From assembly GCF_049060325.1 (NCBI RefSeq), contig NZ_JBMGPW010000002.1, forward strand, positions 186,001 through 250,000: a DNA stretch of 64,000 bases, given 5' to 3'. The translations under genes were made by a program, and so were the position numbers. The notes beneath the pieces are model-generated. The model ran no database searches. It saw only the letters and a program-made list of their open reading frames with translations, and was not told where the DNA came from. The stretch comes from Vescimonas sanitatis (GTDB taxonomy: Bacteria; Bacillota; Clostridia; Oscillospirales; Oscillospiraceae). Of the stretch, positions 1-8,722 are shown one piece after another (position 1 is the first letter of the stretch; each line of letters starts with the position of its first letter).

Positions 1-52
1 TGTTTATAGCCCTAAAAGGGTATCCTTATGGATAGAAAGGGAAGTGTGCAGC

Positions 53-529
53 ATGGCAAAGGAATTCAAAATGAGCCAGGCTCGGTATGACGAGCTGAAA
101 CAGGAACTGGATTACAGCAAGACCACCCGTGCCGACGAGGTGGCGGAGCTGATCAAGGAGGCCCGCGGCTTTGGCGACCTCAGCGAGAACAGCGAATATG
201 ACGAGGCGAAAAACGAGCAGGGCAAGCTCTACTCCCGCATTGCCGAGCTGGAGGACATTCTGCTCCATGCCGTGATCGTGGATGAGTCCGAGATGGACTC
301 CGACAAGATATCCATCGGCTGTACCGTCACCGTTACCAATCTGGATATGCGAAAGCAGCTGCCCGCCTATAAGATCGTCGGCTCTCAGGAGGCCGACGTG
401 ATGAGCCGCGCCATCAGCGAGGACTCACCCTTTGGCAAGGCGCTGATGGGCCGCAAGGCGGGCGATGAAGTGACCGTGGAGGCGCCCAAGGGCGTGATCC
501 ACTACCGTATCGACAGTATTGAAAGATAA
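53..529 (+). CDS. greA: Transcription elongation factor GreA
   Basis: The 158-residue product matches the usual GreA length. GreA binds the secondary channel of RNA polymerase and stimulates cleavage of backtracked transcripts. The N-terminal half (about residues 5-75) is the antiparallel coiled coil, with the acidic tip motif DLSENSEYDEAKNEQ. The C-terminal half is the FKBP-like globular domain with the typical SPFGKALMGRKAGDEV stretch. An in-frame GTG lies 9 bases upstream at 44, but the AAAGGGAAG ribosome binding site just before that fits the ATG at 53. lysS follows after 45 bases, so the two may be cotranscribed. Function is known from the family and the assignment is secure. Confidence 0.97.
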   Translation: MAKEFKMSQARYDELKQELDYSKTTRADEVAELIKEARGFGDLSENSEYDEAKNEQGKLYSRIAELEDILLHAVIVDESEMDSDKISIGCTVTVTNLDMRKQLPAYKIVGSQEADVMSRAISEDSPFGKALMGRKAGDEVTVEAPKGVIHYRIDSIER

Positions 530-552
530 ATACCGCCGGCAACGGCGGTACG
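528..552 (+). other. Small hairpin in the greA-lysS gap
   Basis: An 8-bp perfect stem (TACCGCCG / CGGCGGTA) with a GCAA loop lies between greA and lysS. It has no T-tract, so it is not a normal terminator; it may stabilise or partly attenuate the message. The role is inference. Confidence 0.4.
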
Positions 553-574
553 GATAGACGAAGGAGGCTGCATT

Positions 575-2089
575 ATGGCAGACGAGACCAACCGCAACGT
601 GAACGAACAGCCCCAGGCCCAGGACATGGGCGAGCTGCTGCGCATCCGCCGCGACAAGCTGAAGGTGCTGCAGGACGAGGGACGCGATCCCTTTACCATC
701 ACCAGGTTTGATGTGACCCACCACACACAGGATATCAAGGATAACTTTGACGCCATGGAGGGGCAGGCTGTGTCCGTGGCAGGCCGCCTGATGAGCAAGC
801 GCGGTATGGGCAAGGTGTCTTTCTGCGACCTGCAGGACAAGACCGGCCGTATCCAGATCTACGCCCGTAAGGACGAGATGGACGAGGACAACTATAACCA
901 CTTTAAGAAGTACGATATCGGCGACATCGTGGGCGTCAAGGGCGAGGTGTTCCGCACCCAGCGGGGCGAGATGTCCGTCCGTGCACACGACATCACGCTG
1001 CTGAGCAAGTCCCTGCGGCCCCTGCCGGAAAAGTTCCACGGCCTGACCGACAAGGAGATCCGCTACCGCCAGCGGTATGTGGATCTGATCATGAACCCGG
1101 AGAGCAAGCGGAATTTCGAGATCCGCAGCCAGTTCGTGGCGTTCCTGCGCCGCTATCTGGACGGTCTGGGCTTTATGGAGGTGGAGACGCCCGTCCTCAG
1201 CCCCATCGCCGGCGGCGCCAACGCCCGGCCCTTTATCACCCACCACAACGCGCAGGATATCGATATGTATATGCGTATCGCCACCGAGCTGCACCTGAAG
1301 CGGCTGATCGTGGGCGGCCTGGAGCGTGTGTACGAGGTGGGCCGTATCTTCCGCAACGAGGGCATGGACACCAAGCACAACCCCGAGTTCACTACCTGTG
1401 AGCTGTACCAGGCGTACACGAACCTGGACGGCATGATGGATATCCTGGAGGGCATCCTCACCGGTGCCGCCAAGGAGATCCTGGGTACCTACCATGTGCA
1501 GTGGCTGGGTCACGACATCGACCTGACCCCCTCCTGGCAGCGCGTCACCATGGCCGACGCGGTGAAGAACGTCACCGGCGCGGACTTCATGGCCTGCATC
1601 GGCGATGCCGACAAGGGCGTGGAGCTGGCCAAGAGCGTGGGCGTGGACATGGACGGCGTGGCCCATACCTGGGGCAACGCCCTGTATGAGACCTTTGACC
1701 AGAAGGTGGAGGAGACGCTGATCCAGCCTACCTTTATCACCATGTACCCCGTGGAGGTCAGCCCGCTGGCCAAGCGCAGCCCCGAGCAGCCCGCCCTCAC
1801 CGAGCGGTACGAGATGTTCATCTGCGGCTGCGAGATGGGCAACGCCTTCTCCGAGCTGAACGACCCCATCGACCAGTACGAGCGCTTCAAGGCGCAGGCC
1901 GCTAAGCGCGCCAACGGCGACGAGGAGGCCGACATGATGGACGAGGACTTCGTCATGGCGCTGGAGTACGGTATGCCGCCCACCGGCGGCCTGGGCTTCG
2001 GCATCGACCGCTGCGCCATGATGCTCTGCGGCACCGACTCCATCCGCGACGTGATCCTGTTCCCCACAATGAAGCCGCTGGACAACTGA
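575..2089 (+). CDS. lysS: Lysyl-tRNA synthetase, class II
   Basis: The 504-residue product charges tRNA-Lys with lysine. The N-terminal OB-fold anticodon-binding domain covers roughly residues 65-165. The class II catalytic core follows, with motif 2 visible as VGRIFRNEGMD followed by HNPEFT, and motif 3 as GLGFGIDRCAMML near the C-terminus. Length and domain order are normal for bacterial LysS. The ATG at 575 is preceded by AAGGAGG. A hairpin terminator follows the stop codon, so greA-lysS ends here. Confidence 0.98.
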   Translation: MADETNRNVNEQPQAQDMGELLRIRRDKLKVLQDEGRDPFTITRFDVTHHTQDIKDNFDAMEGQAVSVAGRLMSKRGMGKVSFCDLQDKTGRIQIYARKDEMDEDNYNHFKKYDIGDIVGVKGEVFRTQRGEMSVRAHDITLLSKSLRPLPEKFHGLTDKEIRYRQRYVDLIMNPESKRNFEIRSQFVAFLRRYLDGLGFMEVETPVLSPIAGGANARPFITHHNAQDIDMYMRIATELHLKRLIVGGLERVYEVGRIFRNEGMDTKHNPEFTTCELYQAYTNLDGMMDILEGILTGAAKEILGTYHVQWLGHDIDLTPSWQRVTMADAVKNVTGADFMACIGDADKGVELAKSVGVDMDGVAHTWGNALYETFDQKVEETLIQPTFITMYPVEVSPLAKRSPEQPALTERYEMFICGCEMGNAFSELNDPIDQYERFKAQAAKRANGDEEADMMDEDFVMALEYGMPPTGGLGFGIDRCAMMLCGTDSIRDVILFPTMKPLDN

Positions 2090-2096
2090 AATGGCT

Positions 2097-2138
2097 GAAA
2101 ACGCCCCTGCGCCAAAAGCGGCGTGGGGGTGTTTTTTC
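2097..2138 (+). terminator. Intrinsic terminator after lysS
   Basis: A hairpin pairing AACGCCCCTGCGCC-type and GGCGTGGGGGTGTT-type arms around an AAAA loop is followed by a run of T residues, just after the lysS stop codon. Confidence 0.8.
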
Positions 2139-2148
2139 TGTCCCCCAC

Positions 2149-2177
2149 TTGCCAAATGCCGCACCGGATAGTATACT
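2149..2177 (+). promoter_or_regulatory. Sigma-70 type promoter for the acyltransferase-glmM pair
   Basis: TTGCCA at 2149-2154 and TATACT at 2172-2177 are separated by exactly 17 bases. They lie directly after the lysS terminator and about 58 bases before the start codon at 2235. Confidence 0.75.
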
Positions 2178-2234
2178 TAGCACATAACATCCCGTCGCGG
2201 TGCGTACAGTAGCACAGGCGCGAAGGAGGAGACT

Positions 2235-2891
2235 ATGTACACCATCAACGACCTTTATGATCTGACACATACACTGGCGGGGGACTACCTGGCCCGCTTT
2301 ACCTATCCCTGGGAGGCGCTCTCCGACCTGGCGGACTGCATCCGTGCGCTGGGTGCACAGCTGGATAGCGAATATCTGCCCTTTGGCCCGGAGGTGTGGG
2401 TGCACCGGACGGCGCACGTCGCGCCCACGGCGTCCATCACCGGGCCGTGCATCATCGGCCCGGAGGCGGAGGTGCGCCACTGCGCCTTTATCCGGGGCAG
2501 CGCGCTGGTGGGCGCCCATTGCGTGGTGGGCAACTCCGTGGAGCTGAAGAATGTCATCCTGTTCGACAACGTGCAGACGCCCCACTACAACTATGTGGGC
2601 GACAGCATTCTGGGCTACAAATCCCACATGGGCGCCGGTTCCATCACCTCCAATGTGAAGTCCGATAAGACCCATGTGGTGGTCACGGACGGCGCGGAGC
2701 GCATCGACACCGGACGCAAGAAGGTGGGCGCCATGTTGGGCGACGGCGTGGAGGTGGGCTGCAACAGTGTGCTGAACCCCGGCAGCGTCATCGGACGGGG
2801 CAGCCGGGTATATCCGCTGTCCTCGGTGCGGGGCACCGTGCCGGCGGCGAGCATCTACAAGCGCAGCGGCGACATTGCCGCCCAGCGCTGA
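2235..2891 (+). CDS. Left-handed beta-helix (hexapeptide) acyltransferase, GlmU C-domain-like
   Basis: The 218-residue protein has isoleucine-patch hexapeptide repeats from about residue 60 to 205 (for example VAPTASITGPCIIGPEAEV). The segment GAGSITSNVKSDKTHVVV resembles the acetyl-CoA-binding GAGTITxNYDG region of GlmU. There is no nucleotidyltransferase domain. The first 50 residues are helical and of unknown role. It sits 15 bases upstream of glmM and shares a promoter with it, so a role as glucosamine-1-phosphate N-acetyltransferase, or another sugar-phosphate acyltransferase in UDP-GlcNAc synthesis, is plausible. The family is clear; the exact substrate is inference. Confidence 0.75.
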   Translation: MYTINDLYDLTHTLAGDYLARFTYPWEALSDLADCIRALGAQLDSEYLPFGPEVWVHRTAHVAPTASITGPCIIGPEAEVRHCAFIRGSALVGAHCVVGNSVELKNVILFDNVQTPHYNYVGDSILGYKSHMGAGSITSNVKSDKTHVVVTDGAERIDTGRKKVGAMLGDGVEVGCNSVLNPGSVIGRGSRVYPLSSVRGTVPAASIYKRSGDIAAQR

Positions 2892-2906
2892 CAGGGAGGA
2901 AGAAAA

Positions 2907-4292
2907 ATGGGTAAATATTTCGGCACGGACGGCTTCCGGGGCGAGGCCAATGTGACCCTGACGGCGGACCACGCCTATCAGGTGGGCCGCTTTTTGGGCT
3001 GGTACTGCGGTGAATGCAAGCGCCGCGGCGGCGACAGCGAGCCGGCAAAGGTGGTCATCGGTAAGGATACCCGCCGCAGCAGCTATATGTTTGAGTATGC
3101 CCTGGCCTCCGGACTGGTGGCCTCCGGCGCGGACGCCTATCTGCTGCACGTGACCACCACGCCCTCTGTGTCCTATGTGGCGCGGACGGAGGGCTTCGAC
3201 TGCGGCATTATGATCTCCGCCAGCCACAATCCGTTCTATGACAACGGCATCAAGCTGATCGGGCGGTCCGGCGAGAAAATGGACGAGGACACCATCGCCC
3301 TGATCGAGGACTACCTGGACGGGAAGCTCAGCGTGTTCGGCCAGACCTGGGAGACGCTTCCCCTGGCGCAGCGGGACCATATCGGCCGCACGGTGGACTG
3401 GTCCGCGGGGCGTAACCGCTACGTGGGCTACCTCATCTCCCTGGGGATGTTCTCCTTCAAGGGGAAAAAGGTGGGGCTGGACTGTGCCAATGGCAGCGCC
3501 TGGATGATCGCCAGAAGCGTTTTTGACGCACTGGGTGCCACGACCTACGTCATGGGCGATGAGCCAGACGGCTTCAATATCAACAACGGCGTGGGCTCCA
3601 CTCATATCGAGGCCCTGCAGCGCTTCGTGGTGGAGAAAGGCCTGGACGTGGGCTTTGCCTACGACGGCGACGCGGATCGGTGCCTGGCGGTGGACGAAAA
3701 GGGCCAGATCATCACCGGTGACCATATCCTGTATATCTGCGGCCGCCATATGAAGGAGCTGGGCGAGCTGCCCCACAACACAGTGGTGACCACGGTCATG
3801 TCCAACTTCGGACTGTACCGGGCCTTTGACCGGCTGGGGATCCGCTATGCCAAAACCGCTGTGGGCGACAAGTACGTATACGAGTATATGAGCAAAAACG
3901 GCTGCGCCCTGGGCGGCGAGCAGTCGGGGCATATCATCTTCTCCAAGTACGCCTCCACCGGCGACGGCATTTTGACCAGCCTGAAGCTGATGGAAGTCAT
4001 GCTGGAGCGCAAGCAGCCCATGAGCAAGCTCACCGAGGGACTGACCATCTATCCCCAGGTGCTGGAGAATGTGCGGGTGCACGACAAGGCTGCCGCCCGT
4101 CAGGACCCGGCCGTGCAGAAGGCTGTGGACGACGTGGCCCGCCGTCTGGGCGATACGGGCCGTATTCTGGTGCGTGAATCCGGTACGGAGCCGGTGCTCC
4201 GCGTAATGGTGGAGGCGCCGGAGGATGCTATCTGCCGGGAGTGTGTGGCACAGGTGGCGGAGATCATCCGGGCGCAGGGACACGCGGTTTGA
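2907..4292 (+). CDS. glmM: Phosphoglucosamine mutase
   Basis: The 461-residue alpha-D-phosphohexomutase converts glucosamine-6-phosphate to glucosamine-1-phosphate for peptidoglycan precursors. The start MGKYFGTDGFRGEAN is the GlmM signature. The phosphoserine loop is ISASHNP (Ser about 106). The magnesium loop is DGDADRC (about residue 253). The phosphate-binding loop RESGTEPVLRV lies near the C-terminus. Length is in the usual 445-465 range. It is preceded by AGGGAGGAAG and follows the hexapeptide acyltransferase closely, making a two-gene amino-sugar operon that ends in a strong terminator. Confidence 0.93.
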   Translation: MGKYFGTDGFRGEANVTLTADHAYQVGRFLGWYCGECKRRGGDSEPAKVVIGKDTRRSSYMFEYALASGLVASGADAYLLHVTTTPSVSYVARTEGFDCGIMISASHNPFYDNGIKLIGRSGEKMDEDTIALIEDYLDGKLSVFGQTWETLPLAQRDHIGRTVDWSAGRNRYVGYLISLGMFSFKGKKVGLDCANGSAWMIARSVFDALGATTYVMGDEPDGFNINNGVGSTHIEALQRFVVEKGLDVGFAYDGDADRCLAVDEKGQIITGDHILYICGRHMKELGELPHNTVVTTVMSNFGLYRAFDRLGIRYAKTAVGDKYVYEYMSKNGCALGGEQSGHIIFSKYASTGDGILTSLKLMEVMLERKQPMSKLTEGLTIYPQVLENVRVHDKAAARQDPAVQKAVDDVARRLGDTGRILVRESGTEPVLRVMVEAPEDAICRECVAQVAEIIRAQGHAV

Positions 4293-4300
4293 GTACGCAA

Positions 4301-4334
4301 TAAGGGAACGCCGTACCGCGTTCCCTTATTTTTT
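4301..4334 (+). terminator. Intrinsic terminator after glmM
   Basis: Perfect stem TAAGGGAACGC / GCGTTCCCTTA with a CGTAC-containing loop, followed by TTTTTT. Confidence 0.9.
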
Positions 4335-4335
4335 G

Positions 4336-4364
4336 TTGACATTCGCAGAGGATACCTATATTAT
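4336..4364 (+). promoter_or_regulatory. Consensus sigma-70 promoter for the methyltransferase-dprA-topA operon
   Basis: TTGACA at 4336-4341, a 17-base spacer, and TATTAT at 4359-4364, immediately after the glmM terminator and 33 bases before the next start codon. Confidence 0.85.
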
Positions 4365-4396
4365 AAGGAATATTCTGAGAGGGGAGGGGCACCGTT

Positions 4397-5170
4397 ATGA
4401 CAGAGCGCATTACCAGCCGGCGCAATCCGCTGCTGGAACAGGTCCGCAGGCTGGATACGGCGGCGCTCCGGCGGAAGGCCGGGGTGTTTTTGTGCGACAG
4501 CCCCAAGCTGGTGGGCGAGGCGGTGCAGCACGGCGTGTCCGTGCAGTGTGTCATCGCCGCGGATGGTGTGGCCTTCCCGGAGGGACTGCCGGAGAATGTG
4601 CGGCGGGTGACGGTGCCGGCGGACGTGATGGCGTCTATTTCGCCCATGCCCACGCCCCAGGGAATGCTGGCCCTGTGTGCCCTGCCGGATATGGCGGCGC
4701 CTGCGCGCCTGTCGCCGGGCCGCTATGTGGTGCTGGACGGTGTGCAGGACCCGGGCAACGTGGGGGCGGTGCTGCGGACGGCGGACGCCTTCGGCTGCAC
4801 TGGTGCGCTGCTGCTGCCGGGCTGCGCCGATCCCTATGGGCCAAAGACGCTGCGCGCCGCCATGGGCGCGGTGTTCCGCCTGCCGCTGTACGCGGTGGGG
4901 CTGGAGGCCCTGCCGGGCTTGTTGGCAGACGCAGGGCTGCCGCTGTACGGCACGGCCCTGCGCCACGACACGGTGGACGTGCGGCAGCGGGATCTGCGCC
5001 GCTGCGCGCTGGTCATTGGCAGCGAAGGCCGGGGCGTCAGCGCGGAGGTGCTGGCGCTGTGCCGCGAGACGCTGCGTATCCCCATGTCGCCCCACTGTGA
5101 GTCGCTGAACGCCGCGGCCGCGGCGGCGGTGCTGCTGTGGGAGGCCTATCGCGCGGAGGAGGGGAACTGA
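4397..5170 (+). CDS. SpoU/TrmH-family RNA 2'-O-methyltransferase
   Basis: The 257-residue protein has an N-terminal RNA substrate-binding (L30e-like) domain starting ITSRRNPLLEQVRRL, then a SPOUT knot domain. The three SPOUT motifs are visible: LDGVQDPGNVGAVLRTADAFG, LVIGSEGRGVS and IPMSPHCESLNAAAAAAVLLWE. The family methylates ribose in 23S rRNA or tRNA with S-adenosylmethionine. The best guess is an RlmB-like 23S rRNA guanosine methyltransferase, but the exact target nucleotide cannot be read from sequence. It is the first gene after a consensus promoter, and dprA starts 1 base after its stop codon. Confidence 0.88.
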   Translation: MTERITSRRNPLLEQVRRLDTAALRRKAGVFLCDSPKLVGEAVQHGVSVQCVIAADGVAFPEGLPENVRRVTVPADVMASISPMPTPQGMLALCALPDMAAPARLSPGRYVVLDGVQDPGNVGAVLRTADAFGCTGALLLPGCADPYGPKTLRAAMGAVFRLPLYAVGLEALPGLLADAGLPLYGTALRHDTVDVRQRDLRRCALVIGSEGRGVSAEVLALCRETLRIPMSPHCESLNAAAAAAVLLWEAYRAEEGN

Positions 5171-5171
5171 G

Positions 5172-6392
5172 ATGGCGGCTTTGAAGTATTGGGTGTGGCT
5201 GACCACACTGCCGGGTCTGGGGGAACGGGCGAAATTGCAGCTGCTGGCGCATTTCGGCTCGCCGGAGGAGATCTATTTTGCCCCGGAGGGCGAGCTGCTG
5301 CTGGCAGAGGGCATTACGAAACTACAGGCCGCCCTGTTGGCGGACAAATCGCTGGACCGGGCGGAGAAGGTGCTGGAGGACTGCGCCAGAGACGGCCAGT
5401 TCCTGCTGACCATGGACGACGCGGGATACCCCGCGCGGCTGCGGAACATCTACGACCCGCCCCTGCTGCTGTATGGCAAGGGCAGCCTTCCCCTGTTCGA
5501 TGATGAGGTGGCCGTCACGGTGGTGGGCACCCGGGACTGCACGCCCTACGGTGTGCGTGCGGCATCACAGCTGGGCTATGAGCTGGCCAGACAGGGGGCG
5601 CTGCTGGTGTCCGGCATGGCCAAGGGCATCGACGGCGAGGCGCTGAAGGGCGCCCTGCGCGCCGGCGGCTTTACCGCCGCGGTGCTGGGCGGCGGCGCGG
5701 ACGTGGTGTATCCGGCGGCCAACCGCCGGCTGTATGAGGACATCGCCGCCACCGGCGTCATCCTGTCGGAGTACCCGCCCGGGACGGAGCCCAGGGGCGA
5801 CCACTTCCCGGTGCGGAACCGATTGCTCAGTGCGCTGAGTCTTGCCACCGTGGTGGTGGAGGCCCCTGAGAAAAGCGGCGCGCTCATCACCGCCGCCACG
5901 GCACTGGAGCAGGGCCGCGAGGTCTTTGCCGTGCCGGGCCCCTTCGACGCGCCCAAGAGCCGGGGCTGCAACGCGCTGATACGCGAGGGCGCGGGCCTGG
6001 TGTGCGAGGCCTGGGACGTGCTGAGCTTTTATGAGAGCCGCTTCCCCCATAAGCTGCGGCCTCTGCGGGCCACGATCCCGCCTCTGCCCAAGGGCGCGGA
6101 GCCGGAGAGCGGCGCGCCTGCCGTTCCGGTGCAGGAGACGCCCGCGCCCACCACGCCGGTACTGCCGGTGCTGGATATTTCACAGGACACCGCCGGACTC
6201 ACCGACGATCAGATCGCGGTGCTGTCCGTTCTGCAAGCGGATATACCCACCCTTACCGATGACGCGGCACTGCTGGCCGAACTGCCGGTGCGCCGTGTGC
6301 TGTCGGCGCTGACGGTGCTGGAGATCGACGGCTACGTCTGCCGTCAGGGAGCGCGGAGCTTCCTGCGGACGGTGGAACTCAAAAAGGAGTAA
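5172..6392 (+). CDS. dprA: DNA processing protein DprA
   Basis: The 406-residue protein loads RecA onto incoming single-stranded DNA during transformation. It has an N-terminal SAM-like domain (1-90), a Rossmann-type DprA core with VVGTRDCTPYGVRAA, SGMAKGIDGEALKGAL, PPGTEPRGDHFPVRNR and the PGPFDAPKSRGCNALI segment, a proline-rich linker (about 295-330), and a C-terminal winged-helix domain ending at residue 406. Length is normal for Clostridia. The dprA-topA order is common in Firmicutes. No other competence genes are in the window. Confidence 0.95.
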   Translation: MAALKYWVWLTTLPGLGERAKLQLLAHFGSPEEIYFAPEGELLLAEGITKLQAALLADKSLDRAEKVLEDCARDGQFLLTMDDAGYPARLRNIYDPPLLLYGKGSLPLFDDEVAVTVVGTRDCTPYGVRAASQLGYELARQGALLVSGMAKGIDGEALKGALRAGGFTAAVLGGGADVVYPAANRRLYEDIAATGVILSEYPPGTEPRGDHFPVRNRLLSALSLATVVVEAPEKSGALITAATALEQGREVFAVPGPFDAPKSRGCNALIREGAGLVCEAWDVLSFYESRFPHKLRPLRATIPPLPKGAEPESGAPAVPVQETPAPTTPVLPVLDISQDTAGLTDDQIAVLSVLQADIPTLTDDAALLAELPVRRVLSALTVLEIDGYVCRQGARSFLRTVELKKE

Positions 6393-6400
6393 GTAACAAT

Positions 6401-8722
6401 ATGGCAGCAAAGAAGAACCTGGTCATCGTGGAGTCCCCGGCCAAGGCCAAGACCATCGGCAAATATCTGGGGCCGGACTATGTGGTCAAGGCCAGCATGG
6501 GTCACCTGCGTGACCTGCCCAAGAGCACCCTGGGCGTGGACGTGGAGGGTGACTTTACCCCCAACTACCGGCCCATCAAGGGCAAAGAGGATATCATCAA
6601 GGACCTGAAGACCACGGCGGACAAGAGCAAGACCGTGTACCTGGCCACCGACCCGGACCGCGAGGGCGAGGCCATCAGCTGGCATCTGCAGCACCTGCTG
6701 GACCTGCCGGATGACAAGGCCCGGCGCGTGACGTTCAACGAGATCACCAAGAAGGTGGTGCAGGAGTCCATCCAGCACCCCCGCGCCATCGACCAGGACC
6801 TGGTGGACGCCCAGCAGGCCCGCCGTGTGCTGGACCGCATCGTGGGCTATCAGCTCTCCCCTCTGCTGTGGAAGAAGATCCGCCGCGGCCTGTCCGCCGG
6901 CCGTGTGCAGTCGGTGGCGATCCGGCTGGTGGCCCAGCGTGAGCAGGAGATCGCGGCCTTCGTGCCCCAGGAGTACTGGACGTTGGACGTACACCTGCAA
7001 AACCACGCCGCCGCGTCCTTTACCGCCCACTACTACGGTGTGGACGGCAAGAAATACGAGCCTAAGGACGAGGCGGATACCCAGCGCATCGTGGAGGAGC
7101 TGAAAAAAGAGGCCTTCGCGGTCAAGACCGTGAAGCGTACCGACAAGCAGCGCAGCCCCACGCCGCCCTTTACCACCTCCAGCTTACAGCAGGAGGCCTC
7201 CCGCAAGCTGAATATGACGCCCCGTCGGACCATGGCCATTGCCCAGCAGCTGTATGAGGGCGTGGACATCACCGGCGAGGGCACCGTGGGTCTGATCACC
7301 TATATGCGTACCGACTCGCTGCGTATCTCCGACGAGGCTCAGGCCCAGGCCCGCGAGCTGATACAGTCCCGCTACGGCGCGGCGTATTGCCCTGCCGTAC
7401 CCCGGAAGTACAAGACCAAGGCCGGGGCCCAGGACGCCCACGAGGCCATCCGTCCCTCCGACCCGGCGCTGACGCCGGAGCAGGTGAAGGGCGACCTGAC
7501 GCCGGAGCAGTACCGCCTCTACCGACTGATCTGGAGCCGCTTCCTGGCCAGCCAGATGGCCAACGCCGTGTATGACAGCATCTCCGTGGAGATCGCCGCC
7601 GGTGCCCATGCCCTGCGGTGCTCCGCCAGCAACCTGAAATTCGCCGGCTATACCGCTGTATATGAGGAGAGCCGGGACGACGACAAGGAGGAGAAGGACT
7701 CTCCCCTGCCGCCGCTGGAGGAGGGCGAGCAGGTGACGGCGGTGGGCTTTGCGCCCCTGCAGCATTTCACCCAGCCCCCGGCCCGCTATACCGATGCCAC
7801 CCTTATCCGCACCATGGAGGAGAACGGCATCGGCCGCCCCTCCACCTATGCGCCCACCGTGTCCACTATTCTGGACCGCGAGTACGTCATCAAGGAGGGC
7901 AAGTACCTGCGCCTGACACCGTTGGGCGGCGTGGTCAACGACCTGATGTGCCAGCGGTTCCCGGACATCGTGGATGTAAAGTTCACCGCCCGTATGGAGC
8001 AGAAGCTGGACGATGTGGAGGCCGGCCAGGTCAAGTGGAAGGACCTGATCCGCCAGTTCTACGTGCCGTTCCATGAGAACCTGGAAAAGGTCGAGAAGGA
8101 CATGGAGGGCGTGTACCTGAAGGTCCCTGATGAGGTGACCGAGGAGAAGTGCGACCTGTGCGGCCGCAACATGGTGGTCAAGTCCGGTCGGTTCGGCCGG
8201 TTCCTGGCCTGCCCCGGCTACCCGGAGTGTAAGTTCACCAAGCCTCTGGTGGTGGAAATGCCCGGCCGCTGCCCCAAGTGCGGCGGACGCATCCTGAAAA
8301 AGACCAGCCGCAACGGCTACACCTACTACGGCTGCGATAAGTTCCCTACCTGCGATTTTATGACCTGGGACGTGCCGGTAAAGGACGACTGCCCTGTGTG
8401 CGGCAAGACCATGTTCAAGAAGGCCGGCAAGGGCTTCAACAAGCCCTTCTGCGCCAATCCCGAGTGCCCGAACTTCCTGCCGGAGGACAAGCGCGGCTAT
8501 CGCCGCCGCAAGACCGATGACGCCGCGGCGTCTGCCGAGGACAGTGCGCCGGCCGCGGAGGAAAAGCCTGCGGCGCAGCCCGAGACGAAAAAGTCCGCTG
8601 CGAAAAAGACCACGGCGGCCAAGAAGCAGGCTGCTGCCAAGAAGACCACAGCGGCCAAGAAGCCTGCCGCGGCCAAGAAGACGACCACAAAAAAGACTAC
8701 GACCAAGAAAGCGGAAGAATAA
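6401..8722 (+). CDS. topA: DNA topoisomerase I with lysine-rich tail
   Basis: The 773-residue type IA topoisomerase relaxes negative supercoils. The Toprim domain has VIVESPAKAKTIGKYLG and the DPDREGEAI motif. The active-site tyrosine is about Tyr301 in YMRTDS. Three C4 zinc ribbons follow (CDLCGR..., CPKCGG..., CPVCGK...). The last 45 or so residues are a low-complexity Ala/Lys/Thr tail with AAKKTTAAKK-type repeats, resembling histone H1-like tails of actinobacterial TopA. Such tails can raise DNA affinity. The gene starts 8 bases after dprA and abuts trmFO. Confidence 0.97.
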   Translation: MAAKKNLVIVESPAKAKTIGKYLGPDYVVKASMGHLRDLPKSTLGVDVEGDFTPNYRPIKGKEDIIKDLKTTADKSKTVYLATDPDREGEAISWHLQHLLDLPDDKARRVTFNEITKKVVQESIQHPRAIDQDLVDAQQARRVLDRIVGYQLSPLLWKKIRRGLSAGRVQSVAIRLVAQREQEIAAFVPQEYWTLDVHLQNHAAASFTAHYYGVDGKKYEPKDEADTQRIVEELKKEAFAVKTVKRTDKQRSPTPPFTTSSLQQEASRKLNMTPRRTMAIAQQLYEGVDITGEGTVGLITYMRTDSLRISDEAQAQARELIQSRYGAAYCPAVPRKYKTKAGAQDAHEAIRPSDPALTPEQVKGDLTPEQYRLYRLIWSRFLASQMANAVYDSISVEIAAGAHALRCSASNLKFAGYTAVYEESRDDDKEEKDSPLPPLEEGEQVTAVGFAPLQHFTQPPARYTDATLIRTMEENGIGRPSTYAPTVSTILDREYVIKEGKYLRLTPLGGVVNDLMCQRFPDIVDVKFTARMEQKLDDVEAGQVKWKDLIRQFYVPFHENLEKVEKDMEGVYLKVPDEVTEEKCDLCGRNMVVKSGRFGRFLACPGYPECKFTKPLVVEMPGRCPKCGGRILKKTSRNGYTYYGCDKFPTCDFMTWDVPVKDDCPVCGKTMFKKAGKGFNKPFCANPECPNFLPEDKRGYRRRKTDDAAASAEDSAPAAEEKPAAQPETKKSAAKKTTAAKKQAAAKKTTAAKKPAAAKKTTTKKTTTKKAEE

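Noticed and set aside
1953..4283. 776-codon - strand frame opposite the acyltransferase and glmM
   Set aside because: Shadow of well-supported + strand genes.
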